A stretch of 64,000 nt of DNA, taken from positions 62,001-126,000 of the forward strand of contig CALHYE010000001.1 in NCBI GenBank assembly GCA_938040735.1. The letters are read 5' to 3'. Under the pieces are notes generated by a model. The model searched no databases. It was given only the letters and a program-made list of their open reading frames with translations, and was not told where the DNA came from. A program made the translations under genes and the position numbers. This document shows positions 38,050-47,175 of this stretch, in pieces. Origin of the DNA: an uncultured Bellilinea sp. (GTDB taxonomy: Bacteria > Chloroflexota > Anaerolineae > Anaerolineales > Anaerolineaceae). Each line of letters starts with the position of its first letter. The stretch's first letter is position 1.

Positions 38050-39924
38050 ATGAGTGTTACAAAACGCAGGCAACCCTATGGATTTTGGCCCAGTATGATC
38101 AGCGCGCGGCGCATGGCCCAGCGTGCCCGTCTGGAGGAAGTTCAGTTTGCTGGAGATGGTCTGGTCTGGCTGGAAAGCCGCGGCAAACAGGGTCAACTGG
38201 TTTACCAGCCAAAGGATGGCGCGCGGCGCGAGTTGCTGTTCGAGCATTCAGCACGAGGCGGAGTGGGATACGGCGGTGGCGAATTTGCAGCCGGTGAACG
38301 GTGCCTTTTTTTTGTCCATCAGGGCCGCCAGATCATGCGCTATGATTTTGAAACGGGAGTTGTTCGGGCTGTCACCCCGGCATGGGGTTGGTTCAGTGCG
38401 CCCATGCCTTCACCGGATGGCCGCTGGCTGGCTTTCGTCCACGAGGACGGCGATCAGGCTGGGTTGGGCCTGGTCGAGTCGAACGGCGGCTGGTTGATTC
38501 GGTTGGACGGCCGGGCGGATTTCTACATGCAGCCGGTCTGGTCGCCGGATGGGAAAGCGCTGGCGTGGGTGGAATGGGACAACCCGAATATGCCATGGGA
38601 CGCCACCCGGCTGGCGCTGGCGCGGTTGGGGGGAGAGCCGCCGCAGACTGCGGAAAAGATGATCATTGCCGGCGGGCAGGAGGAGGGCGTTTTTACCCAG
38701 CCCTGCTTTTCGCCGGATGGAAAGCGGCTGGCGTATCTGGCCGCCCAGGGCGAATGGGATGAGCTGATGTTGTTCGATTTGGAAAGCGGCGAGCGGCAGG
38801 TGATTTATTCCACGCAGGGCTATCACCTCAGCACGCCGGCCTGGGTGCAGGGGCAGCGTACCCTGGCGTGGTTACCGGACGGGAAACGGCTGCTGGTAAT
38901 CCGCAACCGCGCCGGGCTGGCCGAACTGTGTGAGGTGGAGATTGAAAGCGGAGCGGTTCGGGTGATTCCTGCCGCGCCTTATACGTGGCTGCGTCAATTG
39001 AGCGTTCACCCCCGCAGCGGTGAAATTGCCCTGCTGGCGTCCTCGCCGCGCCTGGCTGAGCGCATCTTGCGTTGGGACGGGGCGCGCTGGAACGAAATCG
39101 CCTGCACAGATGCGTGGCTGCTGCCCGAAGAATGGTTTGCCGAGCCTCAAGCGGTGGAATGGAAACTGCCGGATGGCGAGGCTGTGTATGGCTGGTTTTA
39201 CCCGCCGCAGAACCCGCAGGCGGAAGGAGAAGGACTGCCGCCGCTCATCGTTCATGTTCACGGCGGGCCGACCTCGGCGGTGGTGCTGGATTTTCCGCGC
39301 GAGGCGGCTTACTTCACCAGCCGCGGCTATGGGTGGTTGGAAGTCAATCACCGCGGCAGCAGCGGTTACGGGCGGGCTTATCAGCAGGCCCTCAACGGCA
39401 ATTGGGGCGAGGCGGACGTAGTGGATACGGTCGGCGGGGCGCGGTTTCTGGCCCAGCAAGGTTGGGTGGATGAAAACCGGATGGCCGTGATGGGCGGCAG
39501 CGCCGGCGGCTACACCGTGCTGAACTGTCTGGTGCGCTACCCGGGCGTGTTCAAAGCCGGGGTCGCGCTCTACCCGGTAGCCGACCTGATTGCGCTGGCG
39601 CGGGAAACCCACCGTTTTGAACGCTACTACACCGACCGCTTGATTGCGCCTTTCCCGCAGGCAGCGGCGCTCTATCGCAAGCGATCGCCGCTTTATCAGG
39701 CCAGTCAAATTCGGGATGCGCTGGCAATTTTTCAAGGTGAAGAAGATAAGGCCGTGCCGCCTTCCCAGAACAAGGCGCTGGTGGAGCAACTGCGCAGCCT
39801 GGGCGTGCCGCACCTTTTCCGTCTGTACCCCGGCGAAGGGCATGGCTTTCGCGCCCCGGAGACGATTGAGGATTTCTACCAGCAAACCGAGCGCTTTTTG
39901 CAGGATTATATGTTGTTTGGCTGA
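38050..39924 (+). CDS. S9 family prolyl oligopeptidase / acylaminoacyl-peptidase-like
   Basis: A 624-residue cytoplasmic peptidase. The N-terminal two thirds form a seven-blade-type propeller with S-P-D-G-(K/R) repeats (MPSPDGRWLAF, WSPDGKALAW, FSPDGKRLAYL). The C-terminal alpha/beta hydrolase has the oxyanion block HVHGGPTS, nucleophile Ser484 in GGSAGG, Asp566 (GEEDKAVPP) and His598 (GEGHGF). It probably cleaves short peptides. The start at 38050 lies nine bases after GGGAGG; the ATG at 38041 is too close to that site. Confidence 0.92.
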   Translation: MSVTKRRQPYGFWPSMISARRMAQRARLEEVQFAGDGLVWLESRGKQGQLVYQPKDGARRELLFEHSARGGVGYGGGEFAAGERCLFFVHQGRQIMRYDFETGVVRAVTPAWGWFSAPMPSPDGRWLAFVHEDGDQAGLGLVESNGGWLIRLDGRADFYMQPVWSPDGKALAWVEWDNPNMPWDATRLALARLGGEPPQTAEKMIIAGGQEEGVFTQPCFSPDGKRLAYLAAQGEWDELMLFDLESGERQVIYSTQGYHLSTPAWVQGQRTLAWLPDGKRLLVIRNRAGLAELCEVEIESGAVRVIPAAPYTWLRQLSVHPRSGEIALLASSPRLAERILRWDGARWNEIACTDAWLLPEEWFAEPQAVEWKLPDGEAVYGWFYPPQNPQAEGEGLPPLIVHVHGGPTSAVVLDFPREAAYFTSRGYGWLEVNHRGSSGYGRAYQQALNGNWGEADVVDTVGGARFLAQQGWVDENRMAVMGGSAGGYTVLNCLVRYPGVFKAGVALYPVADLIALARETHRFERYYTDRLIAPFPQAAALYRKRSPLYQASQIRDALAIFQGEEDKAVPPSQNKALVEQLRSLGVPHLFRLYPGEGHGFRAPETIEDFYQQTERFLQDYMLFG

Positions 39925-40480
39925 AAATTCCCTTTCCTCCACCTTGCAAGCCGGGCAAATCGTTCAATCGGTCTCTTACATTGCTATCAGCGACGAAGAC
40001 ATGGCGCGAAAAAGCCAGTGGATCGTGGTTGGGAAGGTTGACGAGGTATCCGTCACGCGCTGGAATCAGGACAGCGGCGAGGAATGGAAAAACGACCCGG
40101 ACAAGCCGGGCGAGCCGGGCGAGCCGGCTGCCTTGCAGATTCATCAAATCAGGCTGCTCTGCGAACAGAACCTGATCGGCGGAGAATGCCCCGCCAGAGA
40201 ACTGACGGTGACGGTTATCGGGGCGAGTCCGCTTGAACCGGACGCCGATTACGCCTTGCGGTCCGGTGACAGCGTGGTTGCTTTCTTGCAGGAAACCGAT
40301 CTGGCTTGGCGCGAGGGCAACAGCAAGCGGGTTTTGTACTTTGCCGCCGCGCCCTATCAGGCTGTTTATGTGCAGGGCGCGGATGGTCTGTTCCGCCGCG
40401 CGCAAGATGAAGGACAACAGGCATATTCGTTGGAGCAGTTGAGAGAAACCATCATCTCACCGCGGCAGACGGCTGACTGA
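39917..40480 (+). CDS. Hypothetical protein, start codon uncertain
   Basis: A coding frame of about 187 residues that overlaps the end of the S9 peptidase gene. No ATG lies at the expected place: candidate starts are TTG at 39917 or 39944, or ATG at 40001. The core alternates hydrophobic strands (WIVVGKVDEVSV, ELTVTVIGASPL, DSVVAFLQETD), suggesting a beta-sandwich, and ends in an acidic stretch. No signal peptide is seen. The repeated motif KPGEPGEPAA may be a linker. I cannot assign a function. Confidence 0.6.
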   Translation: MAENSLSSTLQAGQIVQSVSYIAISDEDMARKSQWIVVGKVDEVSVTRWNQDSGEEWKNDPDKPGEPGEPAALQIHQIRLLCEQNLIGGECPARELTVTVIGASPLEPDADYALRSGDSVVAFLQETDLAWREGNSKRVLYFAAAPYQAVYVQGADGLFRRAQDEGQQAYSLEQLRETIISPRQTAD

Positions 40481-40517
40481 TTCACTGGCATAACCTGCCT
40501 GCGTATCTGGAAGGAGT

Positions 40518-42257
40518 CTATGTTACGCCGAGAAGGCGCTTGATTTCCTCGTGCAGGCGGGGGATGGCTTCCTCTAACGGCAAAGTCAGACGCTCTTCCT
40601 GATGGCGGCGTTTGAGTTCCACCGTCCCATTTTCAAGCGTGCGTTTGGAAACCGTGACGCGCAGGGGAATGCCGATCAGATCAGCGTCGTTGAATTTGAC
40701 GCCGGGGCTTTCTTCGCGGTCATCATAAAGGACTTCCAGACCGGCTGCCTGCATCTGCTCGTAGAGCCGGCCGGCCGTTTGCCGGGCCGCTTCGCCATCC
40801 TTACCGCTGAGCAATACGAGGTGAACCTGAAACGGGGCGATCACCGCCGGCAGTTGGAGACCTTTGTCGTCGTGATAGGCTTCTGCCAGGCAGCCAATCA
40901 GCCGCCCGATGCCGATGCCGTAGGATCCCATCACCACTGGCTTGATTTCCCCAACTTCATCTTGAAAGGTGCAGCCTAGCGCCTCTGAATAAGCCGTGCC
41001 GAGCTGGAAAATGTGACCCACCTCGATGCCGCGTTCGGCGCGCAGGGGCGCCTGACACTGCGGGCAGGGATCGCCCTCTCGCGCAGCGGTCAGGTCGGCC
41101 ACCAGCGGGGTGGTGTAGTCCCTGCCGAAGTTGACATTGCGCAGGTGGTAATCTTGCTCATTAGCGCCGGCAACCAGATTAGGGGAGAGGGGGATCAGAT
41201 CGTCCGCCGCTACCAGCAAATCACGCAAACCGACCGGAGAGGCAAAACCCGGCACCGCGCCGCTGGCGCAAATTTCCTCTTCAGTAGCCGGGCGCAGGTC
41301 AATTGCGCCGATCAGGCTGGCCAGTTTGGTCTCGTTGAGTTCCATATCCCCGCGCAGGATGGCCATCACCAGCCGTTCGTAAGGCTGGTTGTTTTCCAGC
41401 AGGGTGGCGGTCAGAAAAACGGCTTTGGCGGTTTGGGATTCTGGAATGCCTAAAAAACGCGCCAGCGATTCGATGGTGCGCGTCTGGGGGGTGTGGACTT
41501 TTTCCAAAGACAGAGCCTCTTCTTGCGGCGGCTGCGGTTTAGCAAAACGGGCCACCTGCCGGTTGGCTGCGTAGCCGCAGGCATCGCATATCATCACCGT
41601 ATCTTCCCCAATCGGGTTGAGGTACACGAATTCGTGGGAGCGTTTACCGCCCATCATGCCGCTGTCGGAAGCCACAGGGATAACCGGCAAACCCAGCCGG
41701 CGAAAGATGCGCAAATACGCCTCGTAATGGGCCTGATACTGCTTTTCCAGCCCCGCCCAATCGGCATCCAGCGAGTAGGAGTCCTTCATGATGAACTCGC
41801 GCACGCGGATCAGCCCGGCGCGTGGGCGGGGATCATCGCGGAACTTGGTCTGAATCTGATAGAGCAGGCGCGGCAGGTGACGGTGGGAACGCACCTCGCG
41901 CCGCACCAGATCGGCGACCGCTTCATCGTGAGTCATCGCCAGGACCAGGTCTCGCCCGGCGCGGTCTTTCAAACGCATCATCTCAGCGCCAATGCGGTAG
42001 TAACGGCCGCTTTCTTTCCAGATTTCGGCGGGCAGCGCTACCGGCAGGCTGACTTCCTGCCCGCCAATGGCTTCCATTTCCTCGCGCAGGATGCGCTCAA
42101 TTTTGCGCTGAACGCGCAATCCCAGCGGCAGGGCGGCAAAGATGCCGGCCGCCACCTGCCGAAAGTAACCGGCGCGCAGCAGAAAGGTAAAGCCGGGCGA
42201 TTGGGCTTCAGCGGGGGTTTCCCGCAGGGTCTGATTGAAAAGAGCGGACATGCGCAT
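40518..42257 (-). CDS. proS: Prolyl-tRNA synthetase, bacterial type with editing insertion
   Basis: A 579-residue class II synthetase. Motif 1 (LPLGLRVQRKIERILREEM), motif 2 (FRDDPRPRAGLIRVREFIMKD) and motif 3 (GSYGIGIGRLIG) are present. Between them lies a YbaK-like editing insert (about 225-390) that clears mischarged Ala-tRNA. The C-terminal anticodon-binding domain starts at about residue 465. The start at 42257 is chosen over upstream codons because the conserved MSALFNQTL begins there. It is 23 bases downstream of the CDF transporter and shares its leader. Confidence 0.96.
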   Translation of the reverse strand: MRMSALFNQTLRETPAEAQSPGFTFLLRAGYFRQVAAGIFAALPLGLRVQRKIERILREEMEAIGGQEVSLPVALPAEIWKESGRYYRIGAEMMRLKDRAGRDLVLAMTHDEAVADLVRREVRSHRHLPRLLYQIQTKFRDDPRPRAGLIRVREFIMKDSYSLDADWAGLEKQYQAHYEAYLRIFRRLGLPVIPVASDSGMMGGKRSHEFVYLNPIGEDTVMICDACGYAANRQVARFAKPQPPQEEALSLEKVHTPQTRTIESLARFLGIPESQTAKAVFLTATLLENNQPYERLVMAILRGDMELNETKLASLIGAIDLRPATEEEICASGAVPGFASPVGLRDLLVAADDLIPLSPNLVAGANEQDYHLRNVNFGRDYTTPLVADLTAAREGDPCPQCQAPLRAERGIEVGHIFQLGTAYSEALGCTFQDEVGEIKPVVMGSYGIGIGRLIGCLAEAYHDDKGLQLPAVIAPFQVHLVLLSGKDGEAARQTAGRLYEQMQAAGLEVLYDDREESPGVKFNDADLIGIPLRVTVSKRTLENGTVELKRRHQEERLTLPLEEAIPRLHEEIKRLLGVT

Positions 42258-42280
42258 GGCAGAGGGATTCCTTTCGGGGT

Positions 42281-43177
42281 TTATTCCCAATCGTCCGGTT
42301 CAAGATGGACGTAAGCGCGGTCAATTTCGGGCATGGCTTCCAGCCGGGCGATGATCTCATCGGTGATGCGGTGCGTCTCCGTCAGGGTGGTGTTCCCGTC
42401 TACGTTGACATGCAGGTCGGCAATCAGGCGCGGGCCGGAATAATCGGTCATCAGGTGATGGACGCGCAGCACGCCCGGCACGGAGGAGGCTTCCTGAATA
42501 ATGCGCTGGCGCAGTTCTTCGGATGCGCCAGCGCCGGTCAGGAAATTGAGGTTTTCGCGGGCGGCCAGAAATGCGGCTCGAAAGATCCAAATGGACACGG
42601 CAAAACCGGCAATCGGGTCGGTGACGGGGTGAATGAGTTTTGAACCAAAGGCTCCAACAAAAGCCGCCGTGGAGGTGAGTACATCGCTCAGGTTGTCCTT
42701 GGCGGCGGTGTTGAGGGTTGGGCTGGTCAGTTTTCTGGCGGTGTTGCGGATGAAGAGGTACATGCCCACTTTAACCGCCGCGCTGAAGAGCAGGACGAGG
42801 GTGGGCAGGCCGGGGTCAATGGCCAGGCCGCCCTGTTGAAATCGGACAAAAGAGGCGCGCAGGGCTTCGTATCCGGCGAACGCCATGGAGAAGGAGATGA
42901 GTGAGCCGACCAGCGGCTCAAATCGGCTGTGGCCCTGCGGGTGAGAGAGGTCGGGCGGGCGTTGGGCAAGGTAGAGACCCAGCACCATCATGACGGAATA
43001 CAAGACGTCCGAGATGGAGTTGGCCGCATCCGAATACAGGGCGACCGAACCGGAAAGGTAGGCCGCCAAACTCTTGACGACTGCCAGCAGGACGTTTCCG
43101 CTGATGGTGACCAGTAAAGCCGAACGGTACAGGGCGTTTTCTGCCGGTTGAGGTGTGTAATCGCGTACCCAGCGCAT
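42281..43177 (-). CDS. Cation diffusion facilitator (CDF) metal transporter
   Basis: A 298-residue transporter with six membrane helices and a cytoplasmic C-terminal domain. The metal site block in helix 2 reads SDAANSISD, with Asn where zinc exporters often have His; helix 5 has NTAAKDNLSDVL. This points to Mn, Fe, Co or other divalent metal rather than clear Zn preference, but it is not decisive. GGAGG lies seven bases before the ATG at 43177. It precedes proS in one operon and has a hairpin plus T tract in its leader. Confidence 0.9.
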   Translation of the reverse strand: MRWVRDYTPQPAENALYRSALLVTISGNVLLAVVKSLAAYLSGSVALYSDAANSISDVLYSVMMVLGLYLAQRPPDLSHPQGHSRFEPLVGSLISFSMAFAGYEALRASFVRFQQGGLAIDPGLPTLVLLFSAAVKVGMYLFIRNTARKLTSPTLNTAAKDNLSDVLTSTAAFVGAFGSKLIHPVTDPIAGFAVSIWIFRAAFLAARENLNFLTGAGASEELRQRIIQEASSVPGVLRVHHLMTDYSGPRLIADLHVNVDGNTTLTETHRITDEIIARLEAMPEIDRAYVHLEPDDWE

Positions 43178-43190
43178 CAATCCTCCGTAT

Positions 43191-43248
43191 AAAAAAACCC
43201 CAAAGATGCGGTTGCCCCTGCCGAAGAAACCGGCTTGCACCTTTGAGG
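43191..43248 (-). promoter_or_regulatory. Attenuator-like leader hairpin of the CDF-proS operon
   Basis: On the minus strand a 12-bp stem pairs CCTCAAAGGTGC (43248-43237) with GCATCTTTGGGG (43209-43198), encloses a GCCG/CGGC mini-stem and is followed by seven T (43197-43191). This intrinsic terminator sits 14 bases upstream of the translation start. Further upstream is CTCCGC/GCGGAG. Such placement implies conditional read-through, by a metal or tRNA-sensing element. It does not match a T-box or riboswitch that I can name with confidence. Confidence 0.65.
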
Positions 43249-43362
43249 CTGTTGACTGTGGATTTTTTGGAAGGCTGTGTGCTCCGCCAGCGGAGTTTAG
43301 TTTACCACAAAAAATTATGGAACTGAGGTTATCTTACAATGACAAATGTAATAAAAATTTGG

Positions 43363-44361
43363 CTACTTCAACAGAACGGTTGTAAACGCCTGTTCCGCAT
43401 CAACCGATGGAATAATCCCTTCCCGGATCAACAGGTCGGCCAGGGATGACCACTGCTCGAGGGTTTGCCAGCCGTAGCCGTACTGGTCGGTGAGCGGGCT
43501 TTTGGCGTCGCGCAGTTCGGTTTCCAGCATAAAGCGCATGTGCTGGGGGTCAGCCTGCGGGCCGGCGTATTTCAGCACAATCTCCACCGCCTCATCGGGG
43601 TTCTGTTCGGCATAGCGGATGCCCTCCAAGGCGGCTTTGAGAAAGCGGCGCAGGGCTTCGGGCTGTTCCTGTAAAATGCTTTCGCTGGTCACATAGGTCA
43701 GGCCGAGAGTCGGCACGCCGTAATCAGCGGCATCCCAAAGGGTTAATTCATATCCCCACGAGCGAATCAGGTACGGCTCATTGGATTTGAAAACCGGATA
43801 GACATCCACTTTGCCTTCGGTGAGGATGCGCGGGTCAAAACCGACGTTAACCAGCGAGACTTTGTCCGCATCCGCGCCGGCGGCTTTGAGCAGGGCAAAC
43901 AGATCGGGCGGGGGAGCGCCTTTGTAGCCGACCGTTCGTCCTTCCCATTCTTTCGGCGTTTGAATGCCGGCAGAAGCCAGAGCCGCATAAGCCTGCTGAC
44001 CGCGCTGACCGATCAGGGCTATGGAAACCAGCGGCAGCCCGGGATCGGCGCGGCGCTGAAGCAGCACGGCGGCATCCTGGGTGGTCACCTGAATTTTGCC
44101 GGCGGTCAGCAATTGGAGGTGCTCCCCTTGCCCGGCGGAATGTTCGATGGTCACTTCCAACCCCTCGCGTTCGAAGAAACCTTTTTCCTTGGCAACATAA
44201 GCCCCCACAAAGGGTAAGTTGGCTTGCGGTTTGTAACCAGCCATAAAGGTCAGGGAAAGCGGTTCGGGCGATGGGGGGACTTGCAGCGGCGCAGCCGGGG
44301 TACAGGCGGAGACCAATAGAAAGAGGACGAGGAACAAGGGTATGGGAAGAAAGCGTTTCAT
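43363..44361 (-). CDS. NMT1/THI5-like ABC transporter substrate-binding lipoprotein
   Basis: A 332-residue lipoprotein (lipobox LVSAC). It has the NMT1/SsuA-like fold: VGAYVAKEKGFFEREGLEV, GQGEHLQLLTAGKIQVTTQDAA, and a hinge with GRTVGYKGAPPPD. This family binds thiamine pyrimidine precursors, riboflavin, nitrate, sulfonates and similar ligands. The start at 44361 has GAGAGGTG upstream. It is the last gene in an operon with its permease, ATPase and regulator. The ligand is unknown; a pyrimidine- or flavin-like compound is an inference. Confidence 0.88.
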   Translation of the reverse strand: MKRFLPIPLFLVLFLLVSACTPAAPLQVPPSPEPLSLTFMAGYKPQANLPFVGAYVAKEKGFFEREGLEVTIEHSAGQGEHLQLLTAGKIQVTTQDAAVLLQRRADPGLPLVSIALIGQRGQQAYAALASAGIQTPKEWEGRTVGYKGAPPPDLFALLKAAGADADKVSLVNVGFDPRILTEGKVDVYPVFKSNEPYLIRSWGYELTLWDAADYGVPTLGLTYVTSESILQEQPEALRRFLKAALEGIRYAEQNPDEAVEIVLKYAGPQADPQHMRFMLETELRDAKSPLTDQYGYGWQTLEQWSSLADLLIREGIIPSVDAEQAFTTVLLK

Positions 44362-44370
44362 GTTCACCTC

Positions 44371-45135
44371 TCAGGGTTCGGGATGGGATTGCCAAAAGAT
44401 GACCTGCCGTTCCAGCCAGACGGTCAGGCGGTAAAGCGCCATGCCGGCCGCGGCAAGGATGAAAATGGCGGCAAACAAGAAGGGCAGATTGAGGTTGGTG
44501 TAGGCCAGCCACATGACCCGTCCCAAGCCGCCGGACGCGCCGGTCCACTCGGCGACAACCGCGCCGATCAGCGCCAGCGGAGCAGAGATTTTCAAGGCGG
44601 CAAACAGGTAGGGGAGAGCATTGGGGGCGCGCAGGTGGCGAAAGACCTCGCGGCGCGAGGCGTGCCACGAGTGGAATAATTCCAGATGATGGGAATCGGT
44701 TTTTTGTAAACCGCTGAGAACGTTAACCAGCACCGGGAAAAAGGTCAGCAGGGCGGTGATGAGGATTTTGGGCAGGATGCCAAACCCCAGCCAGATGGTC
44801 AGCAGGGGGGCAATCGCAACCAGCGGGGTGGATTTGAGCAGAATCGCCAGCGTCATCACTCCCTCTTCCAAACCGGGCAGCAAGGTGAGCAGGGCGGCGA
44901 TCATCACCCCGGCTAGCAAACCGATCAGCAGTCCGGCAAAAGCCTCAGCCAGCGTCAGCAGGCTGGCCTGGGCGTAGAGGGCAGGGTGTTCAATCAGGGT
45001 GCGCAGAATGCGGCTGGGCGCAGGCAGCAGATAAACCGGAATGGTCAAAAGCCTGACGGCGGCTTCCCACGCCAGCAGGAAAACGGTAACGATTAGCACG
45101 GCAATCTGCCCGCCGCTCAGGCGGAATGGGTTCAT
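44371..45135 (-). CDS. NitT/TauT-type ABC transporter permease
   Basis: A 254-residue permease with six helices and the ATPase-contact loop VLSGLQKTDSHHLELFHSWHASRREVF, followed by RAPNALPYLFAALKISAPLALIGAVVAEWTG. It is the membrane part of the importer. The start at 45135 overlaps the stop of the ATPase gene (ATGA); the frame open further upstream lies inside the ATPase gene and is not used. The binding protein follows nine bases after its stop. Confidence 0.92.
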   Translation of the reverse strand: MNPFRLSGGQIAVLIVTVFLLAWEAAVRLLTIPVYLLPAPSRILRTLIEHPALYAQASLLTLAEAFAGLLIGLLAGVMIAALLTLLPGLEEGVMTLAILLKSTPLVAIAPLLTIWLGFGILPKILITALLTFFPVLVNVLSGLQKTDSHHLELFHSWHASRREVFRHLRAPNALPYLFAALKISAPLALIGAVVAEWTGASGGLGRVMWLAYTNLNLPFLFAAIFILAAAGMALYRLTVWLERQVIFWQSHPEP

Positions 45136-45890
45136 ACGGTTGCCTCCACAGCCTGATTGAGGGCAGTCCGCACCTCGCCCAGCAGGTCTTGAAAGTCGGC
45201 CCGATCTTCGCGGCGCGGGTGGGGCAGGTCTATTCTGAAATCGGCGACGATTTGACCGGGCGCGGATGAGAGGACAATCACCCGCTCGGCTAATCGCAGG
45301 GCTTCGTAGATATTGTGAGTTACCCACAAAACGGTGGGCTGGGCCGGCTGCCACAGGTCTAACAGCATGGAAGCCAGTTGCTCACGGGTGATTTCGTCCA
45401 GGGCGGCGAAGGGTTCGTCCATCAGCCACAGGCCGGCATTTTGGATCAACAAACGCGCCAGCGCCAGCCGTTGCTGCATCCCCCCGGACAGAGTAAAGGG
45501 ATAGGCGCCGGCAAACTGTTCCAGTCCAACCCGCGCTAAGGCCTGCCGCACGCTCATCTGATGATTGAGTTGGGTAGCCAGCAGTTTGCGCGCCAGGGCA
45601 ATGTTGCCTTCCACCGTTAGCCACGGGAGAAGCGCCGGACTTTGTGCCAGCCAGGCCACCTGCCGGGCGGCGTTGGCTTCGGCGGGAGTTTTGCCGTCCA
45701 GCCGGATGCTCCCGCTGGTTGGCTGAAGCAGGCTGGCAATCAGCCGCAATAAGGTGGACTTGCCGCAGCCGCTCGGCCCAATGATCGCAACGAACTGCCC
45801 GCTGGGAATGTACAAATTGAGGTTTTGCAGCGCCGGGAGCGGCTGGGGGGTAAAAAAAATGTGACTGAGAGCGGTGATTTCGACCTTCAT
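45132..45890 (-). CDS. NitT/TauT-type ABC transporter ATPase
   Basis: A 252-residue ATPase with Walker A GPSGCGKSTLL, the signature LSGGMQQRLALARLLI, Walker B LWLMDEPFAALD and the H-loop THNIYEALRLA. It is closest in style to SsuB/TauB/ThiZ-type subunits. The ATG overlaps the stop of the IclR-type regulator by four bases, so regulator and importer are translationally coupled. Confidence 0.94.
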   Translation of the reverse strand: MKVEITALSHIFFTPQPLPALQNLNLYIPSGQFVAIIGPSGCGKSTLLRLIASLLQPTSGSIRLDGKTPAEANAARQVAWLAQSPALLPWLTVEGNIALARKLLATQLNHQMSVRQALARVGLEQFAGAYPFTLSGGMQQRLALARLLIQNAGLWLMDEPFAALDEITREQLASMLLDLWQPAQPTVLWVTHNIYEALRLAERVIVLSSAPGQIVADFRIDLPHPRREDRADFQDLLGEVRTALNQAVEATV

Positions 45891-47053
45891 GGGATTGAAA
45901 CTTCACCTTTTGGCGAATGGGCGGTCAACAGACCTTTCCAGCCGCGCACGCTTTCGGGGATGATTTGAAAGACCTGTTGAATCTGATCGCCGGAAGGAGC
46001 AAGAGCCGCTTCGCCAAGGTAACGTTCAGAAAGGCGGCGCAGCAGTTCGTTCAGTCGTGGATCGTCCTTTGCAAGCGGGAGAGGCAAAGCCTTGCCGCGG
46101 GCAGAAACACGGCGCAAGGGCGGCCACGGTTCGTCAATCGTCAGAGAGGCTTCCGGGTTGCTGAGCAGGTATTCGGCCCACAACGAACCCCGCCAGGCAA
46201 TCAGGTAAAAGGCTTTTCCGTCCCATTCCTGCCAGACCGGGATGACATGCGGTTTGCCATCCGGACGCAGGCAGGCCAGACGTGCCGTCCACGGGCCTTG
46301 TAAAAAGCGGCGGATTTCCTGAGGATTTAGTTGGGCTTCCGCGGGCAGCTGGCCGGGCGGCTGAACCTGATAAGGAGCATAGAAGGTGGCTCCTAACCGG
46401 TAAGAGAGCCTGGCGGCGAGGGCGCGTAATTCCGTCAGCCATTGCTGGACGAGCGTTTGTTCCGTCCAGCGGAAGGACGGCGCGCTGAGCAGCAAAGCGG
46501 CCTGCGGGTGAACCCCATCCGGACAAACAGGCAGAGCCAGTTCGATGATTTCATTTGAGAGTCGGAGCGAGTAGCCGTTGCGAATGATGGAGGCGGCCGG
46601 GGGGGATTGGAATAAATCCTCGGCTGCGCTGCCGGCAGGGAGCGCTTCACCCACCGGATAGGCGCTACGGACGGTTTGGCGGCTTTCCACTTGAGCCAGC
46701 GTCAGAACGCCTTGAGCCGCCGGAACGACAATCAGCAGCGTTTCCGGACAAAGATGCTGGCGGGCTTCCTGATAAAATGCGTCCATCAGGTTTTGGTGAA
46801 ACTCGCTGCTGGTGGCGCGCCAGGCGGTCAGCCGCGGGCCGGCGCGGTAACGTCCGCGCCGTTCGCTTTGTTCAAGGTAACCGGCATTTTTAAGGGTGCG
46901 CAACAAGAGGAATAATGCCCCGCGCGAAATTCCGAATTGGGGCAAAATTTCTTGCGGCGTCAGACCTTCGGGGTGGCTGAGGAACAGTTCCACCAGTTTG
47001 AGGGTGCGTTCGGCTGTGGATACCAACGAATCTTTTTGCATTTTATTGTTCAT
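45887..47053 (-). CDS. IclR-type regulator fused to a pyridoxamine 5'-phosphate oxidase-like split-barrel domain
   Basis: A 388-residue fusion. Residues about 10-70 are an IclR winged helix (ISRGALFLLLRTLKNAGYLE). Residues 75-235 are the IclR ligand domain, although its usual motifs are weak. Residues about 245-380 are a PNPOx-like flavin/F420-binding split barrel (WTARLACLRPDGKPHVIPVWQEWDG, split at several points, and LIAWRGSLWAEYLL). The first gene of the ABC importer operon, it presumably senses the transported ligand or a flavin. Start could be 47053 or the Met at 47041. An inverted repeat overlaps the first start. Confidence 0.85.
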   Translation of the reverse strand: MNNKMQKDSLVSTAERTLKLVELFLSHPEGLTPQEILPQFGISRGALFLLLRTLKNAGYLEQSERRGRYRAGPRLTAWRATSSEFHQNLMDAFYQEARQHLCPETLLIVVPAAQGVLTLAQVESRQTVRSAYPVGEALPAGSAAEDLFQSPPAASIIRNGYSLRLSNEIIELALPVCPDGVHPQAALLLSAPSFRWTEQTLVQQWLTELRALAARLSYRLGATFYAPYQVQPPGQLPAEAQLNPQEIRRFLQGPWTARLACLRPDGKPHVIPVWQEWDGKAFYLIAWRGSLWAEYLLSNPEASLTIDEPWPPLRRVSARGKALPLPLAKDDPRLNELLRRLSERYLGEAALAPSGDQIQQVFQIIPESVRGWKGLLTAHSPKGEVSIP

Positions 47054-47100
47054 AAATATAGACTTAGGTATAATTTTATGAACCTTTGTTGAATTGTCAA
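47048..47100 (-). promoter_or_regulatory. Promoter and inverted-repeat operator of the regulator-ABC operon
   Basis: On the minus strand TTGACA (47100-47095), a 16-bp spacer and TAAAAT (47078-47073) form a promoter. A 9-bp inverted repeat GTTCATAAA/TTTATGAAC (47048-47056 and 47075-47083, 18 bases between) covers the -10 box and the first start codon. It is a likely autorepressor site of the IclR-type protein. Confidence 0.62.
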
Positions 47101-47175
47101 TAGCGAATTAGTAAGAAAATGCCTCTTTGAAACCTCTAATCAAAAAATCACGATGATGTTTTACGGAGAAATCCC

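Noticed and set aside
43191-43300. T-box leader controlling proS
   Set aside because: A short GC-rich stretch resembles part of a T-box core, but the specifier loop and the conserved T-box sequence are not recognisable.
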